From: Acipenser ruthenus
Taxonomy: Eukaryota; Chordata; Actinopteri; Acipenseriformes; Acipenseridae
Direction: 5' to 3'
Length of the DNA: 64,000 nucleotides
NCBI RefSeq assembly: GCF_902713425.1
Contig: NC_081198.1
Coordinates: 20,939,188-21,003,187 of the forward strand
The translations under genes were made by a program, and so were the position numbers. Below the pieces are notes generated by a model, which was not told the origin of the DNA, did not search any database, and saw only the letters and a program-made list of their open reading frames with translations. Positions 30,640 to 39,271 of the stretch are shown here, piece by piece (within the stretch, counting starts at the first letter, position 1; every line of letters starts with the position of its first letter).

Positions 30640-33600
30640 TTATTCCATCTTCACGTCCTGAAGTCCGGCGATCCTCCACTCCGCGCAGGCCTTGTCCTTC
30701 CCGAGGGTCCGGATGTCCAGAATTACAAAGTCCTTGATAAGAGTTTGTGCCCTTCTGGTCGTGGTGATAGTGTCTAGCTCCTGCTTGTGATAGACACAGA
30801 CGTTACGGCCTTCCCACAGGATCTGCTTGACAACATTGATGACACGCCAAACGCACTTAGCTGTGCTGGTAGTGATTCCTCCCGCAGGCCCATAGAGCAC
30901 AGTCTCAGCGGTCATCTTGGCCGTGTCAGCAAACCTGTTTAGGAAGACAGAGACAGAGAGCCAGACACTGCCAGCCACATCACACTCCCAGAAGATATGG
31001 GCTGGTGTTTCTCTCTTGCGGCACTTTGCATAGGGGCATGTTTCTACTTGGGCTAGTCCCCTCCTGAACATGAACGCTCGAGTGGGGAGTGCACTGTGGA
31101 CGGTGTTCCATGCTATATCCTTCTGGACATTACTGAGGCAGCTGTGAGACACATTCTCCCAGATTTTTTGGCTTTGGGTGAGGGAGAAAGTAGCTACTTT
31201 TTCAATTTCCTGGGAACCGGCAAGATATTTAGTTACAGCCTTGTATTCCCAGGAGGCCAATTTTGCTTTATCTAAGCCCAATTTATATATAGTGTCCCTT
31301 AAGGTTCTATAATACAATGGGGGGTCCCAGGAGTACGGCACGGTGTTATCAATAGTGCAGAGGCCCAAGGCCCTGAGACAGGTGGCAAAATAGAAACGAT
31401 TCATGTAACATACCTTCCTGTCCAGGGCCTGGATGTTCTTGATAGTTTGCGTGAGCCCCTGCACTCGGGTGAGCTGCACAACGTCCGGGACCCCCTTACC
31501 TCCCTTCTTGTCGGCTTTACTCAGAGTGGCTCGCTTTACCCTCTCCATCTTGCTGCCCCAGATAAAGCGGTGGATAATGCGGTCCACCACTTTTTTGGTG
31601 GTCCTGTCTGGGGGAAAGATTTTTCCTACATAAGAGAGGATGGGGAACAGTATAGACTTGGTTATTAATACTCTACCCGTCATTGTTAAGGATCTTGTGC
31701 TCCATCCGCCAATCTTTTTACGGACCTGGTTAATGGCCGCCGTCCAGCTCTGGGCCCCCGAGCTATTGTTCTCGAAAATGAGGCCCAGAATCTTGATTTT
31801 GTCCTTTTTGACAGGGTACATGTCCGACAGTTCCCTATCTACCTGCCAATTTTTAGACACGTAGACTTCGCTCTTGGACTTATTAATCACTGCCCCGGTC
31901 GCCGTGCAGTACTTCTCAAGGATATTACTAATCCGAGGTACCGACGATGTGTTGGTGCAAATGAGTGACACATCGTCCATATATGCTGTTGTTTTGACCT
32001 GGACCCCGTTGGATCCAGGCAGCTGGAAACCAGTTATATTGGTATCCCTACGAATTGCCTGCAGGAGGGGTTCAATGCACACGACATATAGCAGTGGGGA
32101 TAGTGGGCAACCCTGTCTGACCCCTGACTGGATAGATATTTTACCAGTCAGGTGCCTGTTCACCAAGACTCGGGTACTAATGTTTGTATATATGGTTTTA
32201 ACCCACTCCCTAAGTCCAGGAGCGAATTTCATCTGGTCCATCACTTTGTACATATATTCATGGCTTACCCTATCGAACGCCTTCTCCTGGTCAAGGTTGA
32301 ACAGGCAGAGGGGATGGTTCCGTTCTCTAGAATAAGCCAGAATGTCCCTTGTTAACATTAAAATATCCGTGATGGACCTCCCTGGGACGCCACAAGCCTG
32401 GTCGGGGCCAATGACCAAAGGGAGGTGTACTTGTAGCCGGAGCATCAGAGCTTTGGCTAGTATCTTGTAATCCACGCAAAGGAGGCTGATTGGGCGCCAA
32501 TTCCGTAGATCTTTAACTTCCCCTTTCTTATGAAGGAGAGTAATTACACTCTCCCGCATAGAAGGGCCCAACCGCTTCTCCCTGTAGACCGCTCTGTAGA
32601 CCTCCGCTAAATGGACTTTTAGCGTGTCCCAAAAAAGATGGTAATACTCACCCGGGATGCCATCTGGACCTGGCGTCTTACCGGTGTTCATGGTCTTAAC
32701 CGCCTGGGTGAGCTCCTCCAGCGTGAGTTCTGGGTCCTTCTCCTCCTCCTCCTCGTCCCGCACTGAGTCAGGCTCCAACTGGCTCAGGAACCACTCTATC
32801 AGGGTGTCATCTGTAGCTTTGATGTTATACAGGTCCCTATAGAAGTTCTCTACCACTTTTTTCACTCCCTCACTATCCTCTACTATCCTCCCCCTGCTGT
32901 CGAGCATGGAGGACATCAAGTGCCGCTTCTCCCTCGTTTTCTGGAAGAAGAAGCGAGTACACTTTTCGTCTTCCTCCATTTTTTGCACTTTTGCATTGTG
33001 CATGACCTTTCGTTGTTCCTCCCTACAAAGCACTGAAAGATCTAGCTTGGTCTGGGCTATCTCGTCGCTTACAGGGAACCCCCGAAGCTGAAGCAGGCTC
33101 AGACGCTGGAGGGCAGCATTCAGGTATTTATATTTGGCCCTCCTTTCTTTTGCTTTCCTCTTGCCTGCTGCTATGAAATAACCCTTAGTTCTCATTTTGA
33201 CCATCTCCCACCACTCTATAGGGGAGTTGAATAGGTCACGCAAAGTGGTCCACTCAACAAGCCTGCTCTTATAGGCTGCAGCTATGGAGGGGTCATCGAG
33301 TAAGGAGGTGTTTAATTTCCAGACCCCTGACCCCATCTGGGAGGTCTGAGGGACCTGCAATGTTACCTGCAGGAGCCTATGGTCAGAGAAGAAGACGGCC
33401 TGGGTGTCTACTGCCGTCTTCGTAAGGGAGCTGGTATGCAGGACGAGATCTATACGGGAGAAGGAGGTCCCAGATGAGCTCACCCAGGTAAAGGGAGGCA
33501 CCAGGTCCTTACCTGCATCACACAGGGAGAAATCAGATATTACGGAGGACAAAACTCTACTAGAGCGGTCGTTGCGTGGCCTGCTCCGGTCTACGTCCCT

Positions 33601-34083
33601 CAGAGCACAATTGAAGTCACCTGACACGATGACGGGTACGTTCCCCAGCAGGAGTGGACGCAGCTGTGGAAAAAATTGAACTCTTTCGTTTTGGTTAGTG
33701 GGTGCGTAGACATTGACCAGTCTGAGGGGAGTGTTGTTGTATGTCACATCCACGCTCAGAATTCTACCAGGTTCTACCTCCCTGCTGCTGCGGGAGGTAA
33801 TAAATGGGTTTTTAAACAGGATACCTACTCCGTCGGCTCTGGCTATGTTGGAGCCCGACCAGAAGGAGTCCCCCAGGGTCCAACTCTCCTTCAGGTCCCT
33901 ATAATCAGGGCTCGACGAAATACCACACTCCTGCAGAAAGATGAGATCTGCTTTCAAGTTAGCTAGATAGTTTAGTACATCAAATCTTTTTTGTGTCTCC
34001 CTGATGCTCCTGACATTAACAGACACACATATCAGGGCCGTCAGGGTAGCTAACAAGAAAAGGAGTCGCTGCGTCCACCCCAT
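30640..34083 (-). CDS. ORF2 polyprotein of copy F: APE endonuclease and reverse transcriptase, intact
   Basis: 1147 aa; nicks the target DNA and copies the LINE RNA onto it (target-primed reverse transcription). Residues 1-22 form a hydrophobic stretch. The APE-type endonuclease spans about 15-240, with Asn23, Glu52 (QECG), SGDFN (Asp156, Asn158), SRID (Asp212) and SDHR (Asp234, His235). The reverse transcriptase spans about 465-780, with Asp598 in FNLDQEKAFDRV, RQGCPLSPLLY at 656-666 and YMDD at 701-704. A CX4CX7HX4C zinc knuckle lies at 1016-1034. The start is 5 nt after the ORF1 stop. Copy F has Thr instead of Met at residue 15, the alternative start seen in other copies. The order endonuclease-RT-knuckle is that of L1/Tx1 elements; the U2 target points to Keno. 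Confidence 0.96.
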   Translation of the reverse strand: MGWTQRLLFLLATLTALICVSVNVRSIRETQKRFDVLNYLANLKADLIFLQECGISSSPDYRDLKESWTLGDSFWSGSNIARADGVGILFKNPFITSRSSREVEPGRILSVDVTYNNTPLRLVNVYAPTNQNERVQFFPQLRPLLLGNVPVIVSGDFNCALRDVDRSRPRNDRSSRVLSSVISDFSLCDAGKDLVPPFTWVSSSGTSFSRIDLVLHTSSLTKTAVDTQAVFFSDHRLLQVTLQVPQTSQMGSGVWKLNTSLLDDPSIAAAYKSRLVEWTTLRDLFNSPIEWWEMVKMRTKGYFIAAGKRKAKERRAKYKYLNAALQRLSLLQLRGFPVSDEIAQTKLDLSVLCREEQRKVMHNAKVQKMEEDEKCTRFFFQKTREKRHLMSSMLDSRGRIVEDSEGVKKVVENFYRDLYNIKATDDTLIEWFLSQLEPDSVRDEEEEEKDPELTLEELTQAVKTMNTGKTPGPDGIPGEYYHLFWDTLKVHLAEVYRAVYREKRLGPSMRESVITLLHKKGEVKDLRNWRPISLLCVDYKILAKALMLRLQVHLPLVIGPDQACGVPGRSITDILMLTRDILAYSRERNHPLCLFNLDQEKAFDRVSHEYMYKVMDQMKFAPGLREWVKTIYTNISTRVLVNRHLTGKISIQSGVRQGCPLSPLLYVVCIEPLLQAIRRDTNITGFQLPGSNGVQVKTTAYMDDVSLICTNTSSVPRISNILEKYCTATGAVINKSKSEVYVSKNWQVDRELSDMYPVKKDKIKILGLIFENNSSGAQSWTAAINQVRKKIGGWSTRSLTMTGRVLITKSILFPILSYVGKIFPPDRTTKKVVDRIIHRFIWGSKMERVKRATLSKADKKGGKGVPDVVQLTRVQGLTQTIKNIQALDRKVCYMNRFYFATCLRALGLCTIDNTVPYSWDPPLYYRTLRDTIYKLGLDKAKLASWEYKAVTKYLAGSQEIEKVATFSLTQSQKIWENVSHSCLSNVQKDIAWNTVHSALPTRAFMFRRGLAQVETCPYAKCRKRETPAHIFWECDVAGSVWLSVSVFLNRFADTAKMTAETVLYGPAGGITTSTAKCVWRVINVVKQILWEGRNVCVYHKQELDTITTTRRAQTLIKDFVILDIRTLGKDKACAEWRIAGLQDVKME

Positions 34084-34088
34084 AGCGA

Positions 34089-36035
34089 CTATGATTGGGA
34101 GGTCGGGACACTCTTCCTACTCTTAGCTCTACGCTTGCTTCGAGGGGGCTTGGGCTTATTTGCAACTCCCATCACCCCTGAGAAGGTACTCACTGCTGCC
34201 TCGTCCAAGAAGGCACCGTCTTTATATGCACAGTACGTGGAGTTGTTGGGGCTATTCAACTCCCCACAAGGTAAGTCTGGTGGAACTTGCTCAGGGCCCC
34301 TCGGAACGTGTGGGTCAGCTTTGTCCTGGGGGGGGGTTATGACAGACAGCATTCTTTGGCTGTTACCGTCTGTTGAATTGGAGCTGTTAGCAGACTTCTG
34401 GCTTACCGCGTCCAGGGGTATTCCCATGTCCTCCAGTGCTGTATCTAGGAGGACCTCTAGGGGGCCCCTGGTTTTGCCCATACAAGGGAGGGGGTCAAGG
34501 ATGCTTTGAAGGGAGGCCCTTCGCTTGAAGAGGGTCATTGCTACCGAGGTACTGCTGGTCAGGGAAGGTGTTGACCCCGACCTCTCCCTCGGTGCATTAG
34601 TGAACACCTCTTCTGCGAGGTGTGCTAGGGTATGTGCCAACAACTGGGAAGGCTGGCTGGGGATGCCCTGGCTGGCTGCTACCTGCCCACTAGGCGGCAG
34701 TGTAGCCGTCCCACTCGCCTCCGTCTCTGCCTGCGAGGGCAAGACTGGGGACTTTGTGTGGACATTAGCTGGTTTTGGATCTATGGGGGCCACCTGCAAC
34801 TTGCTGTCTTTGATCCTGATCTTCTTTCTTTTCCCCCCCTCGTCTCTACCCTTTCTTTTCCCCACCCTCTGCTGGTTCTTCACTCCCTTCCCCTCCTTCT
34901 CACTCTCACTTTCACTGTCGCTTTCGCTTTCCTCCCCCACGGACTCAATCCTTATGGCGTCATAACGAGAGCCGAGGGGGAGTGCTGGCGCTGAGAGGGC
35001 CCTACTCAGGGGGGGGCCGCTGCTGGGTCCGGGCTCCCTCCCTGCCTCGTGTTCTGCATCAGAGGAGCTACTGGAGGAGCTAGTGGAGTGGCTGTTGTAC
35101 TCTCTCTCTGGGCTGGGGGAAGGGGTCCTCGTAAAACGGGACATGTCTCGGGGGCGGGGGGGTGAGGGGGGTGCTGGTGATGATGGTGGTGCTGGAGTCT
35201 GGGTCTTGGATACTGTTGGTGGTGATGTGGACTGATCTTTGTTACTTGCTCCCTCTTCCTGCTCAGGCCTAGGCTTGTTCGTGTTTGCCTTGCTGGCTCT
35301 GGCCATGTTGGCATAGGAAGAGGGGCAGTCCTTAAACAGGTGCCCCTTCTTTCCACACAAATTGCACTGCCTCTCTTCTCTGCAGTGGCTGGTCTCGTGG
35401 GAGGCGCCGCAGTTCCTGCACTTGACTACAGTACACGCGGCCGCCAGGTGTCCTAATTCCCCACATTTCCTGCAGAGTTTTGGCATCCCATTATAGAATA
35501 CCAGCCCTCTGTTGGGCCCTAACACTATGGAGTTTGGAATGTGGCGGACGCCTCCAATGCCCGATGGATCAACATTAAGGCGTACCAGCCACTTTCTGGC
35601 TCCTGTCCAAACCCCATCTTCATCTGTAATTTTCCTCCCTTCTGATGACACCCTCCCATAGCGGTTAAGCCATGTTGTAATATCATAGTCGCTAACAGCC
35701 TCATTGAAAAATTGGACAGTAACAACTTTCATTTCTCTGTCTGTCAGTGCATCCACACAAAATTCTTTGTATGGAGCGAGATATTTATTCTCCCCCCAAA
35801 AGGACCACATTTCTTGTAACTTTTGGGGGTTCCTAAAACTGACCTCAAACACTTCCTTAAGCCCTGGCAATTTCACCAAACAATTCAAGTCAGAAGGGGA
35901 AAAACCCATACCCCTCTGAAGAATGGTCCGGCTGAACTCCAGTCTCGTCAGTCCTGGTTCCGTTTCATCTTGCTTGTTTCTTTTGAAGCGCACCGCATTG
36001 TGCCTCCTGGTCTCCTGGGTTGGCCGGAACGCCAT
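34089..36035 (-). CDS. ORF1 protein of copy F: CCHC zinc-knuckle RNA-binding protein, intact
   Basis: 648 aa, the only uninterrupted ORF1 in the window. Residues ~50-180 resemble the RRM-like region of ZCCHC3-type proteins. Three CCHC knuckles follow: C188-C201 (CX2CX4HX4C), C206-C218 (CX2CX3HX4C) and C224-C237 (CX2CX4HX4C). After a Ser/Pro-rich linker come an acidic Ser/Glu/Asp segment (~366-380), a basic segment KRKGRDEGGKRKK (~393-405), a likely nuclear signal, and a basic C-terminus (KRRAKSRK, ~634-641). It presumably coats the LINE RNA. Two C-runs (codons near 288-295 and 567-570) are length-variable among copies. Start ATG at 36035; stop TAG at 34089-34091. Confidence 0.95.
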   Translation of the reverse strand: MAFRPTQETRRHNAVRFKRNKQDETEPGLTRLEFSRTILQRGMGFSPSDLNCLVKLPGLKEVFEVSFRNPQKLQEMWSFWGENKYLAPYKEFCVDALTDREMKVVTVQFFNEAVSDYDITTWLNRYGRVSSEGRKITDEDGVWTGARKWLVRLNVDPSGIGGVRHIPNSIVLGPNRGLVFYNGMPKLCRKCGELGHLAAACTVVKCRNCGASHETSHCREERQCNLCGKKGHLFKDCPSSYANMARASKANTNKPRPEQEEGASNKDQSTSPPTVSKTQTPAPPSSPAPPSPPRPRDMSRFTRTPSPSPEREYNSHSTSSSSSSSDAEHEAGREPGPSSGPPLSRALSAPALPLGSRYDAIRIESVGEESESDSESESEKEGKGVKNQQRVGKRKGRDEGGKRKKIRIKDSKLQVAPIDPKPANVHTKSPVLPSQAETEASGTATLPPSGQVAASQGIPSQPSQLLAHTLAHLAEEVFTNAPRERSGSTPSLTSSTSVAMTLFKRRASLQSILDPLPCMGKTRGPLEVLLDTALEDMGIPLDAVSQKSANSSNSTDGNSQRMLSVITPPQDKADPHVPRGPEQVPPDLPCGELNSPNNSTYCAYKDGAFLDEAAVSTFSGVMGVANKPKPPRSKRRAKSRKSVPTSQS

Positions 36036-36221
36036 CCTTCAGCTGGCTCCTCCGATTGGGGTGGGAGAAGCCTCTGGACGTCCGGGTTGTCTCTCTCTAC
36101 GGAAAAGAAACAACGTAAGCAGCAAATCTGGGCAGTTGAAGGAACTATTACTTTAGTCCCTGAGGAGATGGTCGCCTCGCAAGAGGGACCCCCTCCCCAG
36201 GTGAACGGTGTCCTTCCCTGG

Positions 36222-36238
36222 CGGAGTAGGGGGCGCTG
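36222..36238 (+). promoter_or_regulatory. CTCF-like motif 1 in LINE 5' UTR
   Basis: CGGAGTAGGGGGCGCTG closely fits the AGRGGGCGCT core of the vertebrate CTCF site. It is conserved in the other copies with a 5' UTR (in B at 11252-11268). Confidence 0.45.
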
Positions 36239-36320
36239 CTTGGCACCGAGACCACGTAGGAAGAATCGTGGCTGTGACGCCTCCTCGGGGTCCGGGGCCG
36301 CCCTCTGCTCCTCCCAGATG

Positions 36321-36334
36321 GCACCCTCTGCTGG
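36321..36334 (-). promoter_or_regulatory. CTCF-like motif 2 in LINE 5' UTR, opposite orientation
   Basis: Plus strand GCACCCTCTGCTGG in F and GCGCCCTCTGCTGG in most copies (in B 11351-11364), the reverse of the CTCF core. F has lost the CpG. Confidence 0.4.
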
Positions 36335-36875
36335 GCGCCTACTGCTCTCTCGGTCTGGATCTCGATTACAATCAAGGGCTGGGGATGAGGTCGTCTAGGT
36401 CATCAAAGGGTCCTCAAAGGTCGTCTGGATGGTAGGTCCTCCTTCTCTCTAACTCCAGGAACGTCTGGAAAAGCCTGAAAAAGAAAAAAACTGGAACCGC
36501 CTGAAAAAGAAAAAACTGCTCTCAACAGTCAACAAAATCTTGAAAGACCCTCGGCCTGGATTGGGCAAGCCAAAACCAGACTGAGCATTAGTCTTCCAAA
36601 AAGTTGCCGAGCTGAAGAAAGCCAGTCAAAAATAAAAAAAAAATTCTGTTCCTCCTCACCCGAACAAACCTCTCACAGACCCTCGGAGTGAGCGGGCAAT
36701 GCCACTACCCTCTAAGCCTTAGTCTTAGAAAGATTTATTCGAACTGAAGAGAAGCCAGAGTATATGGCTGGCTAAGAAGGACCTGGCATAGGGACATGTT
36801 CCACCACACTTGTCTGGTTAGCTGCATGCTCCCAGGAAACAAACTGCTGCTGTCTACATCATCACCACATGTGAA

Positions 36876-36965
36876 TAAAAGAAAGAAAGACAGCAAGAAA
36901 GAAAGAGAGAAAGAAAGAGAGAAAGAGAGAAAGAAAGAGAGAAAGAAAGAAAGAAAAAAAAAGAA
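36876..36965. repeat. GAAA/GAGA microsatellite
   Basis: About 90 bp. Although LINE-adjacent, it has the longer form and the CACCACATG flank. Confidence 0.9.
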
Positions 36966-37048
36966 GTAAAACGGCGGGAAAACTTGCATCAACACTGGCA
37001 CTCTCCCTCCAGCAGGGGTAGACAAAATGCTCACAGGAGAGATCCAGA

Positions 37049-37064
37049 TCTGACTTTGACCAAC
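37049..37064 (-). terminator. U2 snRNA 3' box
   Basis: Identical to the site at 4056-4071. Confidence 0.85.
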
Positions 37065-37074
37065 GTTAGAGAAA

Positions 37075-37263
37075 GGTGTGCACCGTTCCCGGAGGTACTG
37101 CAATACCGGGCCGATGCGTGGAGTGGACGGAGCAAGCCCCTGTTCCATCTCCCGATTCCAAAAATCAATTTAATATATGGTCCCCTGATAGGGGACGTAT
37201 CAGATATTAAACTGATAAGAACAGATACTACACTTGATCTTAGCCAATAGGCCGAGAAGCGAT
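37075..37263 (-). ncRNA. RNU2: U2 spliceosomal snRNA, complete, loop I variant
   Basis: 189 nt, one change: U16 to A in the UUUU loop of stem-loop I (plus strand CCAATAGG for CCAAAAGG). The stem, branch-point sequence and Sm site are intact, so it may still be functional. Confidence 0.95.
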
Positions 37264-37549
37264 GGCGACTTGGCCCATGCCCGGGGCCCCCCAGCCCGGA
37301 CGGCACAGGGGGATTCAAAGGTGGGTGCAAAATTTCAAGCACAAGCAGACCCCAAAAAAACGGGCTGCTGCTTCCAGAGGGGAAATGTGCAATTTAAGCA
37401 GGAGAAAACAAAACAAAGCAAAAACACACACATAACACCAAAAACAAATCATAAACTGGCGGAGTGCGTCTTACAAATAGTCATGCCAAGCTGCTATGCT
37501 GTGCAAGGTGCCTTGGGTAACTACAACTGTGCCTCGCTGGCTGGCTGGC
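37264..37549 (-). promoter_or_regulatory. U2 promoter region
   Basis: PSE-like motif at 37314-37327 and octamer-like motif at 37471-37478. Confidence 0.65.
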
Positions 37550-37657
37550 TTGCTAAGAAGGTCCTGGCATAGGGACATGTTCCACCACACTTGTCTGGTT
37601 AGCTGCATGCTCCCAGGAAACAACCTGCTGCTGTCTACATCATCACCACATGTGAAT

Positions 37658-37746
37658 AAAAGAAAGAAAGACAGCAAGAAAGAAAGAGAGAAAGAAAGAG
37701 AGAAAGAGAGAAAGAAAGAGAGAAAGAAAGAAAGAAAAAAAAAGAA
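37658..37746. repeat. GAAA/GAGA microsatellite
   Basis: About 90 bp, nearly the same length as the tract at 36876-36965. Confidence 0.9.
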
Positions 37747-37829
37747 GTAAAACGGCGGGAAAACTTGCATCAACACTGGCACTCTCCCTCCAGCAGGGGT
37801 AGACAAAATGCTCACAGGAGAGATCCAGA

Positions 37830-37845
37830 TCTGACTTTGACCAAC
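37830..37845 (-). terminator. U2 snRNA 3' box
   Basis: Identical to the site at 4056-4071. Confidence 0.85.
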
Positions 37846-37855
37846 GTTAGAGAAA

Positions 37856-38044
37856 GGTGTGCACCGTTCCCGGAGGTACTGCAATACCGGGCCGATGCGT
37901 GGAGTGGACGGAGCAAGCCCCTGTTCCATCTCCCGATTCCAAAAATCAATTTAATATATGGTCCCCTGATAGGGGACGTATCAGATATTAAACTGATAAG
38001 AACAGATACTACACTTGATCTTAGCCAAAAGGCCGAGAAGCGAT
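37856..38044 (-). ncRNA. RNU2: U2 spliceosomal snRNA, complete
   Basis: 189 nt, no difference seen from 4082-4270. Middle gene of the three-gene block. Confidence 0.97.
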
Positions 38045-38330
38045 GGCGACTTGGCCCTTGCCCGGGGCCCCCCAGCCCGGACGGCACAGGGGGATTCAAA
38101 GGTGGGTGCAAAATTTCAAGCACAAGCAGACCCCAAAAAAACGGGCTGCTGCTTCCAGAGGGGAAATGTGCAATTTAAGCAGGAGAAAACAAAACAAAGC
38201 AAAAACACACACATAACACCAAAAACAAAACATAAACTGGCGGAGTGCGTCTTACAAATAGTCATGCCAAGCTGCTATGCTGTGCAAGGTGCCTTGGGTA
38301 ACTACAACTGTGCCTCGCTGGCTGGCTGGC
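38045..38330 (-). promoter_or_regulatory. U2 promoter region
   Basis: PSE-like motif at 38095-38108. Confidence 0.65.
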
Positions 38331-38438
38331 TTGCTAAGAAGGTCCTGGCATAGGGACATGTTCCACCACACTTGTCTGGTTAGCTGCATGCTCCCAGGAA
38401 ACAACCTGCTGCTGTCTACATCATCACCACATGTGAAT

Positions 38439-38531
38439 AAAAGAAAGAAAGACAGCAAGAAAGAAAGAGAGAAAGAGAGAAAGAGAGAAAGAAAGAGAGA
38501 AAGAAAGAAAGAGAGAAAGAAAAAAAAAGAA
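38439..38531. repeat. GAAA/GAGA microsatellite
   Basis: About 93 bp, with one GAGA/GAAA unit order different from its neighbours. Confidence 0.9.
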
Positions 38532-38614
38532 GTAAAACGGCGGGAAAACTTGCATCAACACTGGCACTCTCCCTCCAGCAGGGGTAGACAAAATGCTCAC
38601 AGGAGAGATCCAGA

Positions 38615-38630
38615 TCTGACTTTGACCAAC
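38615..38630 (-). terminator. U2 snRNA 3' box
   Basis: Identical to the site at 4056-4071. Confidence 0.85.
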
Positions 38631-38640
38631 GTTAGAGAAA

Positions 38641-38829
38641 GGTGTGCACCGTTCCCGGAGGTACTGCAATACCGGGCCGATGCGTGGAGTGGACGGAGCA
38701 AGCCCCTGTTCCATCTCCCGATTCCAAAAATCAATTTAATATATGGTCCCCTGATAGGGGACGTATCAGATATTAAACTGATAAGAACAGATACTACACT
38801 TGATCTTAGCCAAAAGGCCGAGAAGCGAT
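38641..38829 (-). ncRNA. RNU2: U2 spliceosomal snRNA, complete
   Basis: 189 nt, intact. Its promoter is followed on the right by the spacer and microsatellite that run into LINE G. Confidence 0.97.
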
Positions 38830-39115
38830 GGCGAATTGGCCCTTGCCCGGGGCCCCCCAGCCCGGACGGCACAGGGGGATTCAAAGGTGGGTGCAAAATT
38901 CCAAGCACAAGCAGACCCCCAAAAAACGGGCTGCTGCTTCCAGAGGGGAAATGTGCAATTTAAGCAGGAGGAAACAAAACAAAGCAAAAACACACACATA
39001 ACACCAAAAACAAAACATAAACTGGCGGAGTGCGTCTTACAAATAGTCATGCCAAGCTGCTATGCTGTGCAAGGTGCCTTGGGTAACTACAACTGTGCCT
39101 CGCTGGCTGGCTGGC
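38830..39115 (-). promoter_or_regulatory. U2 promoter region
   Basis: PSE-like motif at 38880-38893. A base next to the transcription start differs from other units (GGCGAATTGG for GGCGACTTGG, plus strand). Confidence 0.65.
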
Positions 39116-39223
39116 TTGCTAAGAAGGTCCTGGCATAGGGACATGTTCCACCACACTTGTCTGGTTAGCTGCATGCTCCCAGGAAACAACCTGCTGCTGT
39201 CTACATCATCACCACATGTGAAT

Positions 39224-39271
39224 AAAAGAAAGAAAGACAGCAAGAAAGAAAGAGAGAAAGAAAGAGAGAAA
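39224..39271. repeat. GAAA/GAGA microsatellite, cut by LINE G
   Basis: Only about 48 bp remain. The tract runs directly into the LINE 3' region with GAGA shared at the joint. The usual spacer, 3' box and U2 fragment are absent. Confidence 0.88.

Larger units (their letters stand above)
29991..36753 (-). mobile_element. LINE copy F, full-length with both ORFs intact (~6.76 kb)
   Basis: 3' UTR 29991-30639, ORF2 30640-34083, ORF1 34089-36035, 5' UTR 36036-36753. It is the only copy in the window in which ORF1 and ORF2 are both uninterrupted, so it is the best candidate for an active or recently active element. The 3' end abuts copy E's 5' end; the 5' end joins U2 spacer at the common breakpoint. 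Which U2 site it first entered cannot be read from its flanks. Confidence 0.95.
36036..36753 (-). promoter_or_regulatory. LINE 5' UTR and presumed internal promoter (copy F)
   Basis: 718 bp ahead of ORF1, with a GC-rich middle and, near the 5' end, a short direct repeat of the unit CCGCCTGAAAAAGAAAAA (plus strand). Full-length copies have lost the U2 promoter and U2 5' end, so transcription must start here or read through from a neighbouring U2 gene. No canonical TATA box was recognised. The open plus-strand frame across this region is not considered coding. Confidence 0.6.
36754..39271 (-). repeat. U2 tandem-repeat block 5 (between LINE F and LINE G)
   Basis: The longest LINE-free stretch: three complete U2 units with periods of 781 and 785 bp, plus a fourth microsatellite at its right end, where LINE G begins directly. 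It shows the unmodified array organisation. Left junction as in the other full-length LINE 5' ends. Confidence 0.94.

Noticed and set aside
35823-36398. Plus-strand open frame of 191 codons over the LINE 5' UTR, repeated in most copies
   Set aside because: It runs antisense to ORF1's start and 5' UTR, has no recognisable domain, and is kept only because the copies are near-identical.
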